Assembly (NCBI GenBank): GCA_012064415.1
Contig: SSNU01000018.1
Span: 1-64,000, forward strand
Source: Gyrodactylus bullatarudis
Taxonomy: Eukaryota > Platyhelminthes > Monogenea > Gyrodactylidea > Gyrodactylidae
DNA length: 64,000 nt
Reading direction: 5' to 3'
Shown here piece after piece: positions 10,010-20,068 of the stretch (positions are counted from its first letter, which is position 1; each line of letters begins with the position of its first letter). The position numbers and the translations under genes were made by a program. Under the pieces are notes generated by a model. It had not been told where the DNA came from, did no database searches, and was given only the letters and a program-made list of their open reading frames with translations.

Positions 10010-10497
10010 TGGTTCATTTTGATTAGCACAATAATTTCGTATTAAAACTGAATAAATTATTAAATCAGTATAGACAATAACAGGAATTTGTATATTTACA
10101 TCCATTTATCTGAGATTAATCGGCTATCAAAAATGCATCATCTTTCAACAGCTCTGATTTAAATTTTGTGTCAACTAGTGAAGTATAAAAAAGATGCCAT
10201 GCACTTCTTGGTTTTTACCCTTCATTAGGTTATCTTATTTTGATAAAATCTCAAATTTTAATGGGAGAAAGAATGTTGAATTTATTCTTCTATTCAATGA
10301 TACCTCGCATGACCAGTTATCTTTTCTGGTTTAGCAGTTATTCAAGGTTTTTTCATTAGTGATTTCACTCAATTTTTCTCGATTCTGTTTGGTTCATTTT
10401 GATTAGCACAATAATTTCGTATTAAAACTGAATAAATTATTAAATCAGTATTGACAATAACAGGAATTTGTATATTTACATCCATTTATCTGAGATT
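10010..10497. repeat. Dispersed repeat R2 with an internal direct duplication
   Basis: About 108 bp at 10010-10117 is repeated directly at 10388-10497 (starting GGTTCATTTTGATTAGCACA). The block 10180-10497 recurs inverted at 26478-26775 inside the long-TIR transposon. No protein signal. R2 is probably a terminal or untranslated part of a mobile element. Confidence 0.75.
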
Positions 10498-10558
10498 CAT
10501 CCCCCCAAAGCAACCAAAAAGATTTTGACACCCATGATGATCGTATGAGGTATTTCTC

Positions 10559-10753
10559 TCAACCAGAAACACAAGCCCCCATATGTTTACCAGTTTCTCT
10601 ATGTTGAGAGAGGAAGAAATTCTTGTCATGCCGAACGATTACTTCCCATAATAAGCAGTATAAGCATCCTTCTGTAGATTCACTGAATTCACGCGGGAAG
10701 TTGTCGATATATTTCTTGATTTTAAGGTATGAAGATACTGGTTTGCGTGGCAT
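10559..10753 (-). CDS. Short BED-like zinc-finger fragment, probably transposase-derived
   Basis: 64 residues from an ATG. The spacing C30-x2-C33 ... H51-x5-H57 follows a basic N-terminus (MPRKPVSSYLKIKKYI). This layout is typical of BED-type DNA-binding fingers found at the N-termini of hAT transposases and CGGBP1-like proteins. No catalytic domain follows, because the frame ends next to a SINE. It may be a first exon or a relic. Confidence is moderate for the finger and low for a working gene. Confidence 0.4.
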   Translation of the reverse strand: MPRKPVSSYLKIKKYIDNFPREFSESTEGCLYCLLWEVIVRHDKNFFLSQHRETGKHMGACVSG

Positions 10754-10842
10754 GGTAAAATGTGATTGTTATGCTGCATGACGTGTCAAAAATGCATCAA
10801 GATTCATTGTTTCAACAAAAATGATTTTGTAAATAAGCAACT

Positions 10843-11120
10843 TGTAGAAATTACATTGTTTTTAGACATTGAACCTACTAGCTATGTGTGGTCACTGGTT
10901 ATTACTACATCCTTGTGAATCTAACTTGATGGAGATTGTCTTCTCACACCTAGATGTTAGAGTTCGGATAAGCAAGTGTCAATTCCATAAGAGAGTCAAA
11001 TAATATTCAACTCGCGGTGGCAGATGTATACGCGTTTCGTCCTTATTAGGACTCGTCAGTACGCCATATCCTGGATTCAAACCAGGGTCTTCAACGTTGT
11101 GAGGCAACGCTTCTAACCAC
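10843..11120 (-). mobile_element. tRNA-derived hammerhead SINE, nearly complete copy
   Basis: Same sequence as the units at 6.4-7.1 kb, including the B box (ATTCAAACC on the plus strand, one base changed) and the body. Its tRNA-like head is cut at about 11122, where an inverted SINE copy begins. Confidence 0.85.
11023..11065 (-). ncRNA. Hammerhead ribozyme in SINE
   Basis: Perfect stem II (GTCC-TAATAA-GGAC) and intact cores CTGACGA and GAAA. Stem I is GGCGTA/TACATC, with one mispair relative to other copies. Confidence 0.88.
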
Positions 11121-11123
11121 TAC

Positions 11124-11240
11124 CTAGTGCTATGGTGTACTGACGAGTCATAATAAGGACGAAACGCGTATACATCTGCCACCGTGAGTTGAATATTATT
11201 TGACTCTCTTATGGAATTGACACTTGCTTATCCGAATTTG
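11124..11240 (+). mobile_element. Truncated SINE copy in inverted orientation
   Basis: Starts within the tRNA-like head (CTAGTG) and continues through the hammerhead and the first part of the body to TTGCTTATCCGAA. It forms a head-to-head pair with the copy at 10843-11120. Confidence 0.82.
11134..11176 (+). ncRNA. Hammerhead ribozyme in SINE (plus strand)
   Basis: GGTGTA-CTGACGA-GTCA-TAATAA-GGAC-GAAACGCGTA-TACATC. Stem I is complete and stem II has one mispair. The core is intact. Confidence 0.88.
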
Positions 11241-12003
11241 TAATGCCCTTTCGAATGTTGCTATCTGTTTTTCAACACGAAGGTTTCCGAGATATTTTAT
11301 CTCAGTTATTAGTTAAGAAAGATGAAAAAATTCTCTTTTCAATGATGTACGAAATATAATACTTATTCTGAATATAGTAATTTGTATACAGCATTAAGAA
11401 GTTAGGGATAGAAAGAATTTTTTTCCAACTACAACGTGTTCCTCTATACCTAGCACTTCATTTTAGATAGGACTTCACCTTCTGATACAAATATATATAA
11501 TAAGCAAGAATCTAATACATAAGATTTTACAGATATTTTATCTTAATTATAATTATTTTCTTCTATATTCTTTAAATAAGTATTTCACTCTCTCTCGTGA
11601 ATCCATATTTCTATTTAATTTTGAAAAATATTTTAATTAAGTCTTTTCAATATTGAATATCTTACAATTGATAACAATTCAATTTATATTTATTTTAATT
11701 TTGAATAAAAAACTTTTATTTCAAAATCATTTTATTTTAAGGAAGTTTCTTCAAGTTTAATTCTTAACACTAAAAATATAGAATCATTACATAAGATAGA
11801 AATAATATATTTTATTTCAGAAAAATATCAAGAATTTACACTCTGTTGTCTTAAATATTTATAGTAGCTGACATAGTAGATCTAACCAGATTAACTTTCA
11901 ATTGACTTTGGTCATGATTTAAAAAGGAAACTGACCAAACTTGTGAATCAAAGCAACAAGTATAAATATTAGGATAAAAGAATACCTCAACAGACAGAGT
12001 TCA
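11241..12003. other. No gene seen; decayed R1-like sequence at the start
   Basis: Around 11280-11400 the words TATTTTATCTCAGTTATTA and ATTCTCT recall repeat R1. The rest is AT-rich with no coding signal. Confidence 0.5.
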
Positions 12004-12726
12004 TGTCATGTTTACTTTCATTTAGTGACAAGAATATTCAGAGTATTTTAAGGATCCAAATCCATTACAGAGGCACTGCTGTATCAAAATGAGGAGAACA
12101 TCAAACATACAAATAAAACTTACAATCTTTCGTAACAATCACTATAAATAATTAATGAGATCCAATATTTGATTAAAATTTAATGTTATTGATTTCTGAA
12201 CTCATTAGGAAGGTAAGATAAGACAGACGTATATTTTAGATATAGATGTTATATTTCGCCAGGTGTCTTCAGACTCTACTCCGGTTACGACATAAATACT
12301 ATTACAATACATAAACTTGAGCCCTTCCGTTGGTCAATATCGGTTGGTTGGTTGCTCGGGAGGAATGGGGAGGATAGGAGGTTGATTCGGTAAAAATTGA
12401 ATTTGATTTCAATCTGATAATTGCGCTGCTTTTTTATTAAAGTTTTAATTTTTAGTTGCCCGCCATGTCTGTCCCATTTTCTTATCGTTGTTGGGCGGGT
12501 CTTTCCATTTTTCAACTCTCTAATTACAAGCTAGCTTTTACAGCTGAAACTAAATTTTGAGATTGAAAGACAATATCATGTCTACATTTATGTAATGACA
12601 AGAATATTCAGAGTATTTTAAGGATAGAGAGAAGAGGGATATAATTTTCTGAATCCATTACAGAGGCACTACTGTATCAAAATGAGGAGTAAAACATCAA
12701 AAATATCAATAAAACTTACGATCTTT
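12004..12726. repeat. Direct repeat pair flanking about 450 bp
   Basis: 12004-12129 and 12578-12726 share long matches, including GACAAGAATATTCAGAGTAT and CATTACAGAGGCACT. The second copy has about 30 extra bases. The interior (12130-12577) has only a weak 76-residue minus-strand frame with no recognisable domain. It could be a duplicated MITE or a degenerate LTR-like pair. Confidence 0.6.
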
Positions 12727-13378
12727 GGGAAAAATCACTAAAACGGATATAGATTAATCTTGGTAACGACTTTTACCAGGCATCGTTTGTGAATCACCAA
12801 GCTAAATTTTACTTCTCTCGATTTAAATAATTTTTGTGTCTTGCATGTACTAAATAAAAGCCTAATTTATTATAAGTTATTATAATTTATAACTAGAGCT
12901 TTCATTCTCATTTATAAGGTTCAGGATTCAAGGGTTATCGGAAAAGTTTAGCCTTTAATTGGCAAAATTCATTTTCGAGCTTAAAATCTAATATGAAAAA
13001 ACCACTTCCCTGATATTTAATTCAAGCCAATATAAATTGTATTTAATTGATATTAGTATCATATTTATTTTAATTAGATTAGTTTCAGATTTAGTATGTA
13101 TTTATTTGCTCAAAATTAGAATATAACTAAATGTCTTAAATGCATATTTTATCTGGCCATTTTTGATTTGGACCTCAGGGTCCAAAGTTATTAAGTCATA
13201 TTACGTATTATTTTTCTTATTCGGTCATAAAATAATACCTTTATTTTCAACATCGATTTTTAAAAATAAATCTCTTTATTGAAATAGTGTCTGTCACTTA
13301 AAAAGAAATCATGAAGGATTTCGATTCAAACTTCGAAATAAGAGATAAGATTAAACTATAATTTTCAATATAAGCACA
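12727..13378. other. No gene seen
   Basis: AT-rich spacer ahead of a truncated SINE. Nothing recognisable on either strand. Confidence 0.5.
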
Positions 13379-13594
13379 AAGTAGAAATTACATTGTTTTT
13401 AGACATTAAACCTACTAGCTAAGTGTGGTCACTGGTTATTACTATATTCTTGTGAATCTAACTTGATGGAGATTGTCGTCTCACACCTAGATGTTAGAGT
13501 TCGGATAAGCAAGTGTCAATTCCATAAGAGAGTCAAATAATATTCAACTCGCGGTGACAGATGTATACGCGTTTCGTCCTTATTAGGACTCGTA
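13379..13594 (-). mobile_element. SINE copy truncated inside its hammerhead
   Basis: Matches the SINE body and the 3' half of the ribozyme (TACATC, GAAAC, GGAC-loop-GTCC), then breaks off after GAGTCC/ACGA near 13592. The head with the Pol III boxes is missing. It abuts a PLE RT fragment. Confidence 0.8.
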
Positions 13595-14035
13595 TCCAAA
13601 AGATCGACTCGCTTTCGGAGAAGCAAATCATTTCCTCTAAGGCAGCCCGAAACATCCGCACAAAAGGACCCGGATCCTGTTTATTCTACTTACTCCTTAG
13701 AGTTCACAAAGAAATTGATGACCTGAAATTCAGAATGATCCTTGAAATGACACCTAGTCCCCAGCACGGATTAGTTCAATGGCTTGCAGATGATCTCAAA
13801 CCCCTGAGAGACTTTCTATGTCCCCATTCTGTAGTTAATGCTTCCAATTTTATTTCCAGCCTACGAAACAAGAATCCCTTCGAGGGGCAGATGGTCTCGT
13901 TTGATGTGACCACCCTTTTCACCAACGTCCCCTTTAAAGAAAAAGTTCAATTCATACAGGAAAAACTAACGGAACACCCAAAACCTCATAGAAACCGACC
14001 CAGAGGCAACGAACAGAATACCCCAAAAGATCTAT
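13595..14035 (+). pseudogene. Penelope-like RT fragment
   Basis: Translates into the N-terminal half of a Penelope RT: KAARNIRTKGPGSCLFYLL (usually FYGLPKVHK), then HKEIDDLKFRMI, LADDLKPL and MVSFDVTTLFTNVP, which is the first catalytic motif (SFDVxSLFTNVP). The frame is open to about 14050 but the rest of the RT is absent. The frame is entered from the SINE sequence upstream, so the initial Met is artificial. Confidence 0.85.
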
Positions 14036-14165
14036 GCTATGTTTGTTTATAAAGTGGGCTTCTGCCTTACTCAGCTCTTTTTCCCTGACAGGACATGGAT
14101 CAATCAGGTTGGCCTGGTAGAGGATACTGAAGTTGTTCACATTTTCTTTCTCTAATTGACAAAGA
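14036..14165 (-). pseudogene. PLE endonuclease C-terminal fragment, inverted against the RT piece
   Basis: The minus strand reads NVNNFSILYQANLIDPCP followed by KAEAHFINKHSI. These are the blocks that follow the GIY-YIG helix in the copies at 9.6 kb (minus) and 37.2 kb (plus). It is joined tail to tail with the plus-strand RT fragment. Confidence 0.75.
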
Positions 14166-14457
14166 CAAGGTTTCACTTGAATATTGCTCTCTATTTATTA
14201 CTATCTCTGAATACAATATTATCCTCATGTTTCCTCAAGCTACATGTGTTCGTGATTAAGTCGACTCGTATAGTTTAATCCCTCTGACAAACTTTGTGAC
14301 AATTCAAATCTTAACACCAAGACACTCAAATCTAGGTTCAATTTGACTTGAAAGCATTTCATACTCTGTTGGACCCCTAGTCTTTGAATTTGCCCTATTT
14401 CGAATTTCGACATTTGTGCCTATTACTGGCTTAACAAAGTTTTTTTTCAAGATTTTC
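14166..14457. other. Unassigned sequence before the mariner
   Basis: No coding signal. The mariner inserted at the TA at 14458-14459. Confidence 0.5.
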
Positions 14458-14459
14458 TA

Positions 14460-15710
14460 TTAGGTTGTGTGAAAAATTTTCAACTTTTGATTTTGAATCT
14501 GTTCTTTAATCAATAAATATAAACTATATACGAAAATATTCAGCAAAATCTGCAGAATTTGTTTATATCTTTAAATCTATTGAGTATTCAAAATATACTG
14601 ATAAAGACATGAATTTCTCTGACTCACAAATCCGAGCGATCATTTACTTCAACTTTAGCATCGGTAATTCTGCATCAGAAGCTTTCAGATTAATGGAAAG
14701 AGGTCTTGGTAGAGTTGTTTCAATGTCTACGGTTCAAAAGTGGTATGGTTTATTCAAGAGTGGAAAAACGAACTTTGATGATGAACCAAGACAAGGCCGC
14801 CCTTCAACCATCCCAAGACAGGCTATTGTTGAGAAAGTCGAAGAGAATTCTCATTTGTCATCAAGAGAAATTTCTGCTGATTTAAACGTGTCCTTTTCTT
14901 CGGTTGTACGTGTCTTACGTGAAGAGAATTTCACGAATTCATTCGATCAATTTGTGCCTCATGATCTCACTGATGCTCAGAAGAGAAAGAGAGTCGAATG
15001 TTGCAGAAGACTTCTTCATCGCTTGAGATACGACAACTTTCTGAATAGTGTCATCACAACAGATGAAAAATGGATATTCCTGAAGGATCCTAGCCGCAAG
15101 AGATCATGGCATAAGGTTGGTGAGAAGTGCACTCAACCGAACCCAAATCGGTTTGCAAAGAAGGTGATGATCACAATTTTCTGGTGTCGTAGAGGAATTA
15201 TTCACTACGAACTATTGGAGCCTAATCAGACTGTAAATACTGATCACTATATCCAGTCATTTAGGGCAATGCAAGAGAAGTTGAGGGAGTTATACCCTCG
15301 ATTCGGAAGAATAATCTTTTTGCAGGATAATGCCAGACCGCATGTTTCTCAACAGGCAAAAAGATTTTTTGAGGAGTCCAATGTGGATGTACTGGAACAT
15401 CCACCTTATAGTCCAGATCTTTCTCCGACAGATTATCATCTTTTCCGTTCACTACAACATCATCTGAAAGGGAAAATCTTCAACTCAAGAGAAGAGGTTT
15501 TGAATTCTGTTGACGCTTATTTTGCTCAAAAACCTCAAGAATTTTGGAAAAGAGGCATAGATATGCTCTCAAAAAGGTGGCAAAAATGTGTAGAAAAGAA
15601 TGGGGAATATTTTGATATATAATATGTGTATATTTCATTAAACTTTGTAAATAAAAAATTTCATTCAACATAAGTGACTAATTTTTCCGAGAACTTTTCA
15701 CACAACCTAA
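14460..15710 (+). mobile_element. Intact mariner transposon (1,251 bp)
   Basis: Ends in matching terminal inverted repeats starting TTAGGTTGTGTGAAAA. The right end read inward is identical over the first 16 bases, then diverges slightly. It is flanked by TA at 14458-14459 and 15711-15712, and contains one uninterrupted transposase gene with about 150 bp of 5' and 90 bp of 3' non-coding sequence. Size, ends and target match mariner elements. Confidence 0.95.
14609..15622 (+). CDS. Mariner transposase, full length, DD34D
   Basis: 337 residues, close to the usual 340-350. Residues 1-110 form the paired HTH DNA-binding part, including KWYGLFKSGKTNFDDEPRQG (about 44-63) and the second HTH (SSREISADLNVSFSSVVRVL). 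The catalytic triad is D152 in TTDEKW, D240 in FLQDNARPH and D275 in SPTDYHLF, exactly 34 residues after D240. The variants of WVPHEL (here FVPHDL) and YSPDLAP (here YSPDLSP) are present. There is no stop or frameshift, so the copy may be active or recently arrived. It would cut and paste the flanking TIRs at TA sites in the nucleus. Confidence 0.96.
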   Translation: MNFSDSQIRAIIYFNFSIGNSASEAFRLMERGLGRVVSMSTVQKWYGLFKSGKTNFDDEPRQGRPSTIPRQAIVEKVEENSHLSSREISADLNVSFSSVVRVLREENFTNSFDQFVPHDLTDAQKRKRVECCRRLLHRLRYDNFLNSVITTDEKWIFLKDPSRKRSWHKVGEKCTQPNPNRFAKKVMITIFWCRRGIIHYELLEPNQTVNTDHYIQSFRAMQEKLRELYPRFGRIIFLQDNARPHVSQQAKRFFEESNVDVLEHPPYSPDLSPTDYHLFRSLQHHLKGKIFNSREEVLNSVDAYFAQKPQEFWKRGIDMLSKRWQKCVEKNGEYFDI

Positions 15711-15939
15711 TACTTCATATATCTTTAATAGCTGACGTAACATAATTGAATAATCTTGGAACTAATTTTTTTAAAGATTTTCCCCTTTTACTAGGATTTT
15801 ATTTCCTTAATTTGCCCATTTTTGAAGAGATATATATGACGATAAATTACCAGAATTTTCCAAATTTTTTTATCAAAATTATATATCCCAATATATCCCA
15901 AGAAAAGAATTATTGAATTGATAAGTGAAAAAGGATGCC

Positions 15940-16540
15940 GAAAGTGTGAGGAATAAGCGCTTTATTTCAGGCATACTCATCAGCCTCTTACATGCCAGAT
16001 ATATAGTACAAAAAAACAAAGAAAATTAAAAATTTATCTGATTGGCTCTCTTTAGGTGTTTGGGGGCGGGGTAATCTGTATATTATCACATTGTTTTTTG
16101 GATGTTTGGTACATTAATTGGTATTCCCACCCTAGGGTGAGAGTACCTCTGGAAAATACATGCTACCTAAAAGGTATTCATACATCTATTATAGTTATAT
16201 TACATAATATGTATACTTTATGTTCATGATTACACATAAATGAGTTCATTTTTTTATAACACTATGTGAAAAGGTTTCTTTATACAAAAAGGAAATAATC
16301 ACTGTATAAGTTGATTCTGAAAATTCTTTTGATTATTGGCTTGAACTGAAATATTTTGTGATTTTATTATTGCTTGTAATAATATCTGAATTTCTATTTC
16401 TCTTCCTTGTCTCTACCGGTTGACTGTTTGTTTGTAATTCTCTGTTTCCACTGTTCGTATTAGGCCAACTAAGTCCTAAAGGTTTGACCAGTTTCTTTTG
16501 TTTGAACAGAATTGGATTTTCACTTTTGATAAAATTGTAT
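15940..16540 (-). mobile_element. PLE 3' end, minus orientation
   Basis: Read on the minus strand: the C-terminal PLE tail (about 16530-16365, with KPLGLSWPN and the terminal KITKYFSSSQ), an untranslated stretch of about 320 bp and a hammerhead at 15996-15948. It sits head to head with the plus-oriented PLE that follows. Confidence 0.8.
15948..15996 (-). ncRNA. Minimal hammerhead ribozyme, PLE family 1
   Basis: Minus strand GGCAT...GAGG-CTGATGA-G-TATGCC-T-GAAA-TAAAGCGCTTATT-CCTC. Fully consensus core, stem I GAGG/CCTC, stem III ATAA/TTAT. Confidence 0.87.
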
Positions 16541-16559
16541 TCCTAATGAAAAGAATATA

Positions 16560-17290
16560 TTGTTAGAAACGAAAATGGGAATGGAGTACCTTTACCAGCA
16601 AATAAAGAACGAGAATGAATTGGAAGAGGAAGTATCAGAAAGATTTCAGACAACTATAACCGCACTTTGCACGGAGTATGCAAGCAAGAAAGTGGAATTT
16701 CCATTTTTTCAAAAACGACATAGAGTAGCACTGGAAAGATTGAAAAGAAGAAAAGACACAATTCTAACAAAATTAGATAAACGAACGGGGTTGGCTCTCA
16801 TCAAAAGAGAGGATTACAATATAGGAATGTATAAAATCCTACAGGATGGCACCAAATTCATTAGAACCAGAACGAAAACAAAAGATTTTCAACCACAAAT
16901 TTTCGAAAAGAAAGTGAATGCAATGTTGAAAGAGATGAAATCCAACAAAGTCATAGATGCCACGCTTTATGATCAACTTAGANNNNNNNNNNNNNNNNNN
17001 NNNNNNNNNNNNNNNNNNNNNNNNNNNNNNNNNNNNNNNNNNNNNNNNNNNNNNNNNNNNNNNNNNNNNNNNNNNNNNNNNNNNNNNNNNNNNNNGGAAG
17101 AGAAATAGAAATTCAGATATTATTACAAGCAATAATAAAATCACAAAATATTTCAGTTCAAGCCAATAATCAAAAGAATTTTCAGAATCAACTTATACAG
17201 TGATTATTTCCTTTTTGTATAAAGAAACCTTTTCACATAGTGTTATAAAAAAATGAACTCATTTATGTGTAATCATGAACATAAAGTATA
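16560..17290 (+). mobile_element. PLE, plus orientation, with assembly gap
   Basis: 16560-16981 encodes about 140 residues: a helical, Lys/Arg-rich N-terminal block (HRVALERLKRRKDTILTKLD) and then LIKREDYNIGMYKIL and the region leading into the RT. Related sequence is at 20.1-20.3 kb. After a 113-base gap the sequence resumes in the very C-terminus (KITKYFSSSQ, stop near 17169) and the 3' untranslated region. Most of the RT and nuclease is therefore missing. The real gap may be larger than the run of Ns. Confidence 0.78.
16983..17095. other. Assembly gap (113 Ns)
   Basis: Run of unknown bases between the N-terminal and C-terminal parts of a PLE, flanked by inverted PLE copies. The inverted repeat arrangement probably caused the gap. 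Frames running through it are not meaningful. Confidence 0.98.
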
Positions 17291-17292
17291 CA

Positions 17293-17377
17293 TTAAACCT
17301 ACTAGCTAAGTGTGGTCACTGGTTATTACTATATCCTTGTGAATATAACTTGATGGAGATTGTCTTCTCACACCTAT
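17293..17377 (-). mobile_element. SINE tail fragment inside PLE 3' region
   Basis: About 85 bp matching the SINE body end (CATTAAACCTACTAGCTAAG ... TTCTCACACCTA). It replaces the sequence that normally lies just 5' of the PLE hammerhead. Confidence 0.8.
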
Positions 17378-17383
17378 TATGAA

Positions 17384-17423
17384 GAGGCTGATGAGTATGC
17401 CTGAAATAAAGCGCTTATTCCTC
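17384..17423 (+). ncRNA. Minimal hammerhead ribozyme, PLE family 1, 5' flank replaced
   Basis: GAGG-CTGATGA-GTATGCCT-GAAA-TAAAGCGCTTATT-CCTC is complete. The upstream GGCAT partner was lost to the SINE fragment, so the long-range pairing cannot form here. Confidence 0.8.
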
Positions 17424-17697
17424 ACACTTTCGGCATCCTTTTTCACTTATTATGCTCTCAACGTTTGCACAACTAACCAATGATATTAGGAATCAGTTAC
17501 AAATTATTGAATTAAAATTGTATTCAAAGTTAAATAGATAAACTCGATCAAAAAATGAACGGAATGTTTCTTCGTTTTCAATATCAATGAAGAATAGCAT
17601 TTATGTGTGTAAAAATAACTGTAATCGTATAAAGATTTACTGATGAATTAACAGGTAGAGAATTTTATCATCTATTGAATCATGTATGCTTTAAAAA

Positions 17698-18195
17698 TTG
17701 ATCATGAAAAATAATTTTTTCATCTTTAAATCAAAAAAGCTGTTCTCAAACAAAACAATAGATAGACCAAATCCATCGTCAGAATCTTTAGTTGTGTATA
17801 AGTTCAAATTTTTTTGCCAAGCTGAATACATTGGTCACACCACAAGAAAACTTGGAGATAGAGTGGCCGAACATTTGTACACTGGCTCTAGAGCGGTTAG
17901 GTAACACGTTAAGGATTGCGATGAAACGGTTTCCCCTGACAACTTTGAAATAATCTTTAGACAAACAGGAAACAATGTAGCAGCCCTCAAAAAAGCTGAA
18001 GCCTTACTGATACAAAAAGAAAAGCCTAGTCTGTGTGTACAGAAGAAATTTGTGCAGCCTTTGATATTGCCTAGGCCAATTTTGAAAATGACACATAGCA
18101 TTAAGACAAATGAAACGCGATCCAAACCAAGGGCTCGATCAGTAGATAGAAGTTTAAAACAAAGTTCTATCTTAACATTTTTGTCACAATGTTAA
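17698..18195 (+). pseudogene. PLE GIY-YIG endonuclease fragment with in-frame stop
   Basis: Reads VVYKFKFFCQAEYIGHTTRKLGDRVAEHLY, then a TAA at about 17902, then continues in frame with DNFEIIFRQTGNNV, KAEALLIQKEKPSLC and a basic tail ending SILTFLSQC. It is close to the 7.5-8.4 kb family, but the first Cys is replaced by Phe and there is one stop. Confidence 0.82.
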
Positions 18196-18519
18196 ATTAA
18201 AAAAACCATAAAATGTAACAAATGATACTTCACTATTTTCCAATTGTTTAAATAATCAGATATTGTATATATTGTATATTATTTCATTAATGGATTGTCA
18301 CTTGTACTTGTATATTCATTAATCTCTGTATACATTAGTATTCATTGGAAGTCAAATGTATGTCTATACACACTCCCTACAATGTACAGGTGGGGATGGA
18401 CTTTTAATGTATTAGTCATTTTCACACTTGTAATTACATCATATATTGTATATGTTTGAAGAAAAGCCAACCAATCAGATGGTACCTTGCTCTCATTGTA
18501 ATATTAATGTTTTTATATT

Positions 18520-18567
18520 GGCATGTAAAGACTAAAGAGTATGCATGAAATAAAGTACTTATTTCTT
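18520..18567 (+). ncRNA. Diverged PLE hammerhead with compensatory stem I
   Basis: GGCAT...AAGA-CTAAAGA-G-TATGCA-T-GAAA-TAAAGTACTTATT-TCTT. The core has one disabling change (CTGA to CTAA). Stem I is AAGA/TCTT where other copies have GAGG/CCTC, and the stem III loop is AGTAC instead of AGCGC, still self-complementary. Confidence 0.75.
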
Positions 18568-18589
18568 CATAATATCAGGCATCGCATTT

Positions 18590-19020
18590 CTATAGAAAAA
18601 ATGATCAAAAGCATTTCCAAAGTTAAGGATGATATTGATAATCATCTCAAAGACAAAAATAATTTGAAAAATTTAGATTTTACAAGTGAACGCATTTTAT
18701 TTCGAAAATCTTCAACTTCAACTCAATTTTATGCCTTTTTGAGCACCTCGTAGGAACAAAAGCTAACTTAATAAGGATACAGTAGTTCTTGAAGTATCAA
18801 AAGCGTAAAAAATTTTCGAAAATAATGCTTCTGTGAAATTTTCTCATTGACACCGAATAATATTGTAGAAATTTTTTAAGAAGAAATTCTCTACAAAAGT
18901 AGAAAATATCATTGAGTAGAAAAAAAATAATTTTTGATAAGTAAGACTGTGTGATTGATTTGCATTTCTGAACAAAAAGGATAAGTTATTTAGAATTATA
19001 ATGAATAATATTTCACTCAC
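18590..19020. other. No gene seen
   Basis: Begins after the PLE end and continues to the 3' border of the exon at 19.0 kb. On the minus strand this is intron sequence of that gene, if the donor is used. Confidence 0.5.
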
Positions 19021-19722
19021 CAAGAAAAATAATTCCAGAAGAAAGTGAACAAATATTTTCTTCCCATAAGGAGTTCGTGTGAGAGTTCACAAGACTCAAG
19101 ACAAATCTTGAATAATTTTTCTAAAATTTGATAAATTTCCAATTTCTTAATTTTTTCCGATAATCCACTACTCTCATTACTTGATAGGTTGAAATCTTGA
19201 TTCTGTCTAACAAACTCTCTCACGTAAGGATTACAGATTCGTGATTGCATTAAAATCAAGCAAGTGTTTTTCTGTACAAGATCTAATTTACACCATTCTG
19301 TCGAGCAACATGATTCGAACTCCTCTTGAGAGCGTTTGCAGAACAAAAAAAATTGGAATATTTTCTCACATAAGTTTGAAGATTTTATAAAAGCATATTC
19401 CTCATCAGAATATATTAGAAGTTCATTGCAAATGTTACTTTGAGTCAGATAATACCAATAACATGCCATCATCTTAATTTCTGGTAAACATAGATCCTGC
19501 AACAGTTTTTCTTTCCCGGAGTGAAGATCGAGAAGAATTTCAAATCGTAAAAATCTCTCTTTATAAGTAATACTCAATGGCAGAGATAAAAAGAAAACAT
19601 CACTGAAACAATTACCAAGTACTTCTTTTGAGCAAAGGTCTGCAATCTTATTTTCAAATTGCTCCAAGTCACATTTATCGCTAAGAATTTCTTTTTTTAA
19701 ATCTTCGATTGCTTGAATATTT
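19021..19722 (-). CDS. Exon of an unrecognised helical protein, tandem paralogue 2
   Basis: Minus-strand frame from an acceptor at 19723-19724 (TTTTCAAG) to a strong donor (TTG|GTGAGT) at 19020, ending in phase 2, about 233 codons. The protein is helical and rich in Cys, Leu and Lys. It aligns along its whole length with the exon at 22048-22757: a VFFLSL / CFFLNL block, LHS, the QSNICNELL / ESNICGKLF block, spaced cysteines (CEKI, FESCC), MQSRI / MKSRI and a final hydrophobic block. No signal peptide or known domain seen. Upstream and downstream exons were not found. The next gene upstream is its paralogue in the same orientation, suggesting tandem duplication. I do not recognise the family. 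Confidence 0.65.
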
Positions 19723-19734
19723 CTTGAAAATTAA

Positions 19735-20060
19735 ATTAAAATTAAATATTCTCGGCGAATAGAGCCTCTAAAATTAATTGGTAAATAGAGCCAGAAATCC
19801 TGTATACATGTGTTTTATGAAGAATAAAATACTTATAAATATAAAATTTAACGCATTACAGAATCACCTCCATGAGACGGGCATTTAGCGAATGAGGGAA
19901 GTTTTGCCATCCTCTGCCAAGTCATTCCATATCGAAGCTCAAACCTGATCTTTGTGTACAAAAACATTTAGTGTCCGATGAATACTCCTTTGATTAAATT
20001 AATTTTATAAATTTACTCAAATTAGATGTTCAACAATTAACTACAGATTTAAAGATTTTT
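19735..20060. other. No gene seen
   Basis: Lies just upstream of paralogue 2 on the minus strand and could hold its 5' intron. No coding signal. Confidence 0.45.
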
Positions 20061-20068
20061 TAGAGCCT

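Noticed and set aside
16839..17169. Open frames running through the assembly gap
   Set aside because: The residues in the gap are unknown and the frames on both strands are artefacts of the Ns.
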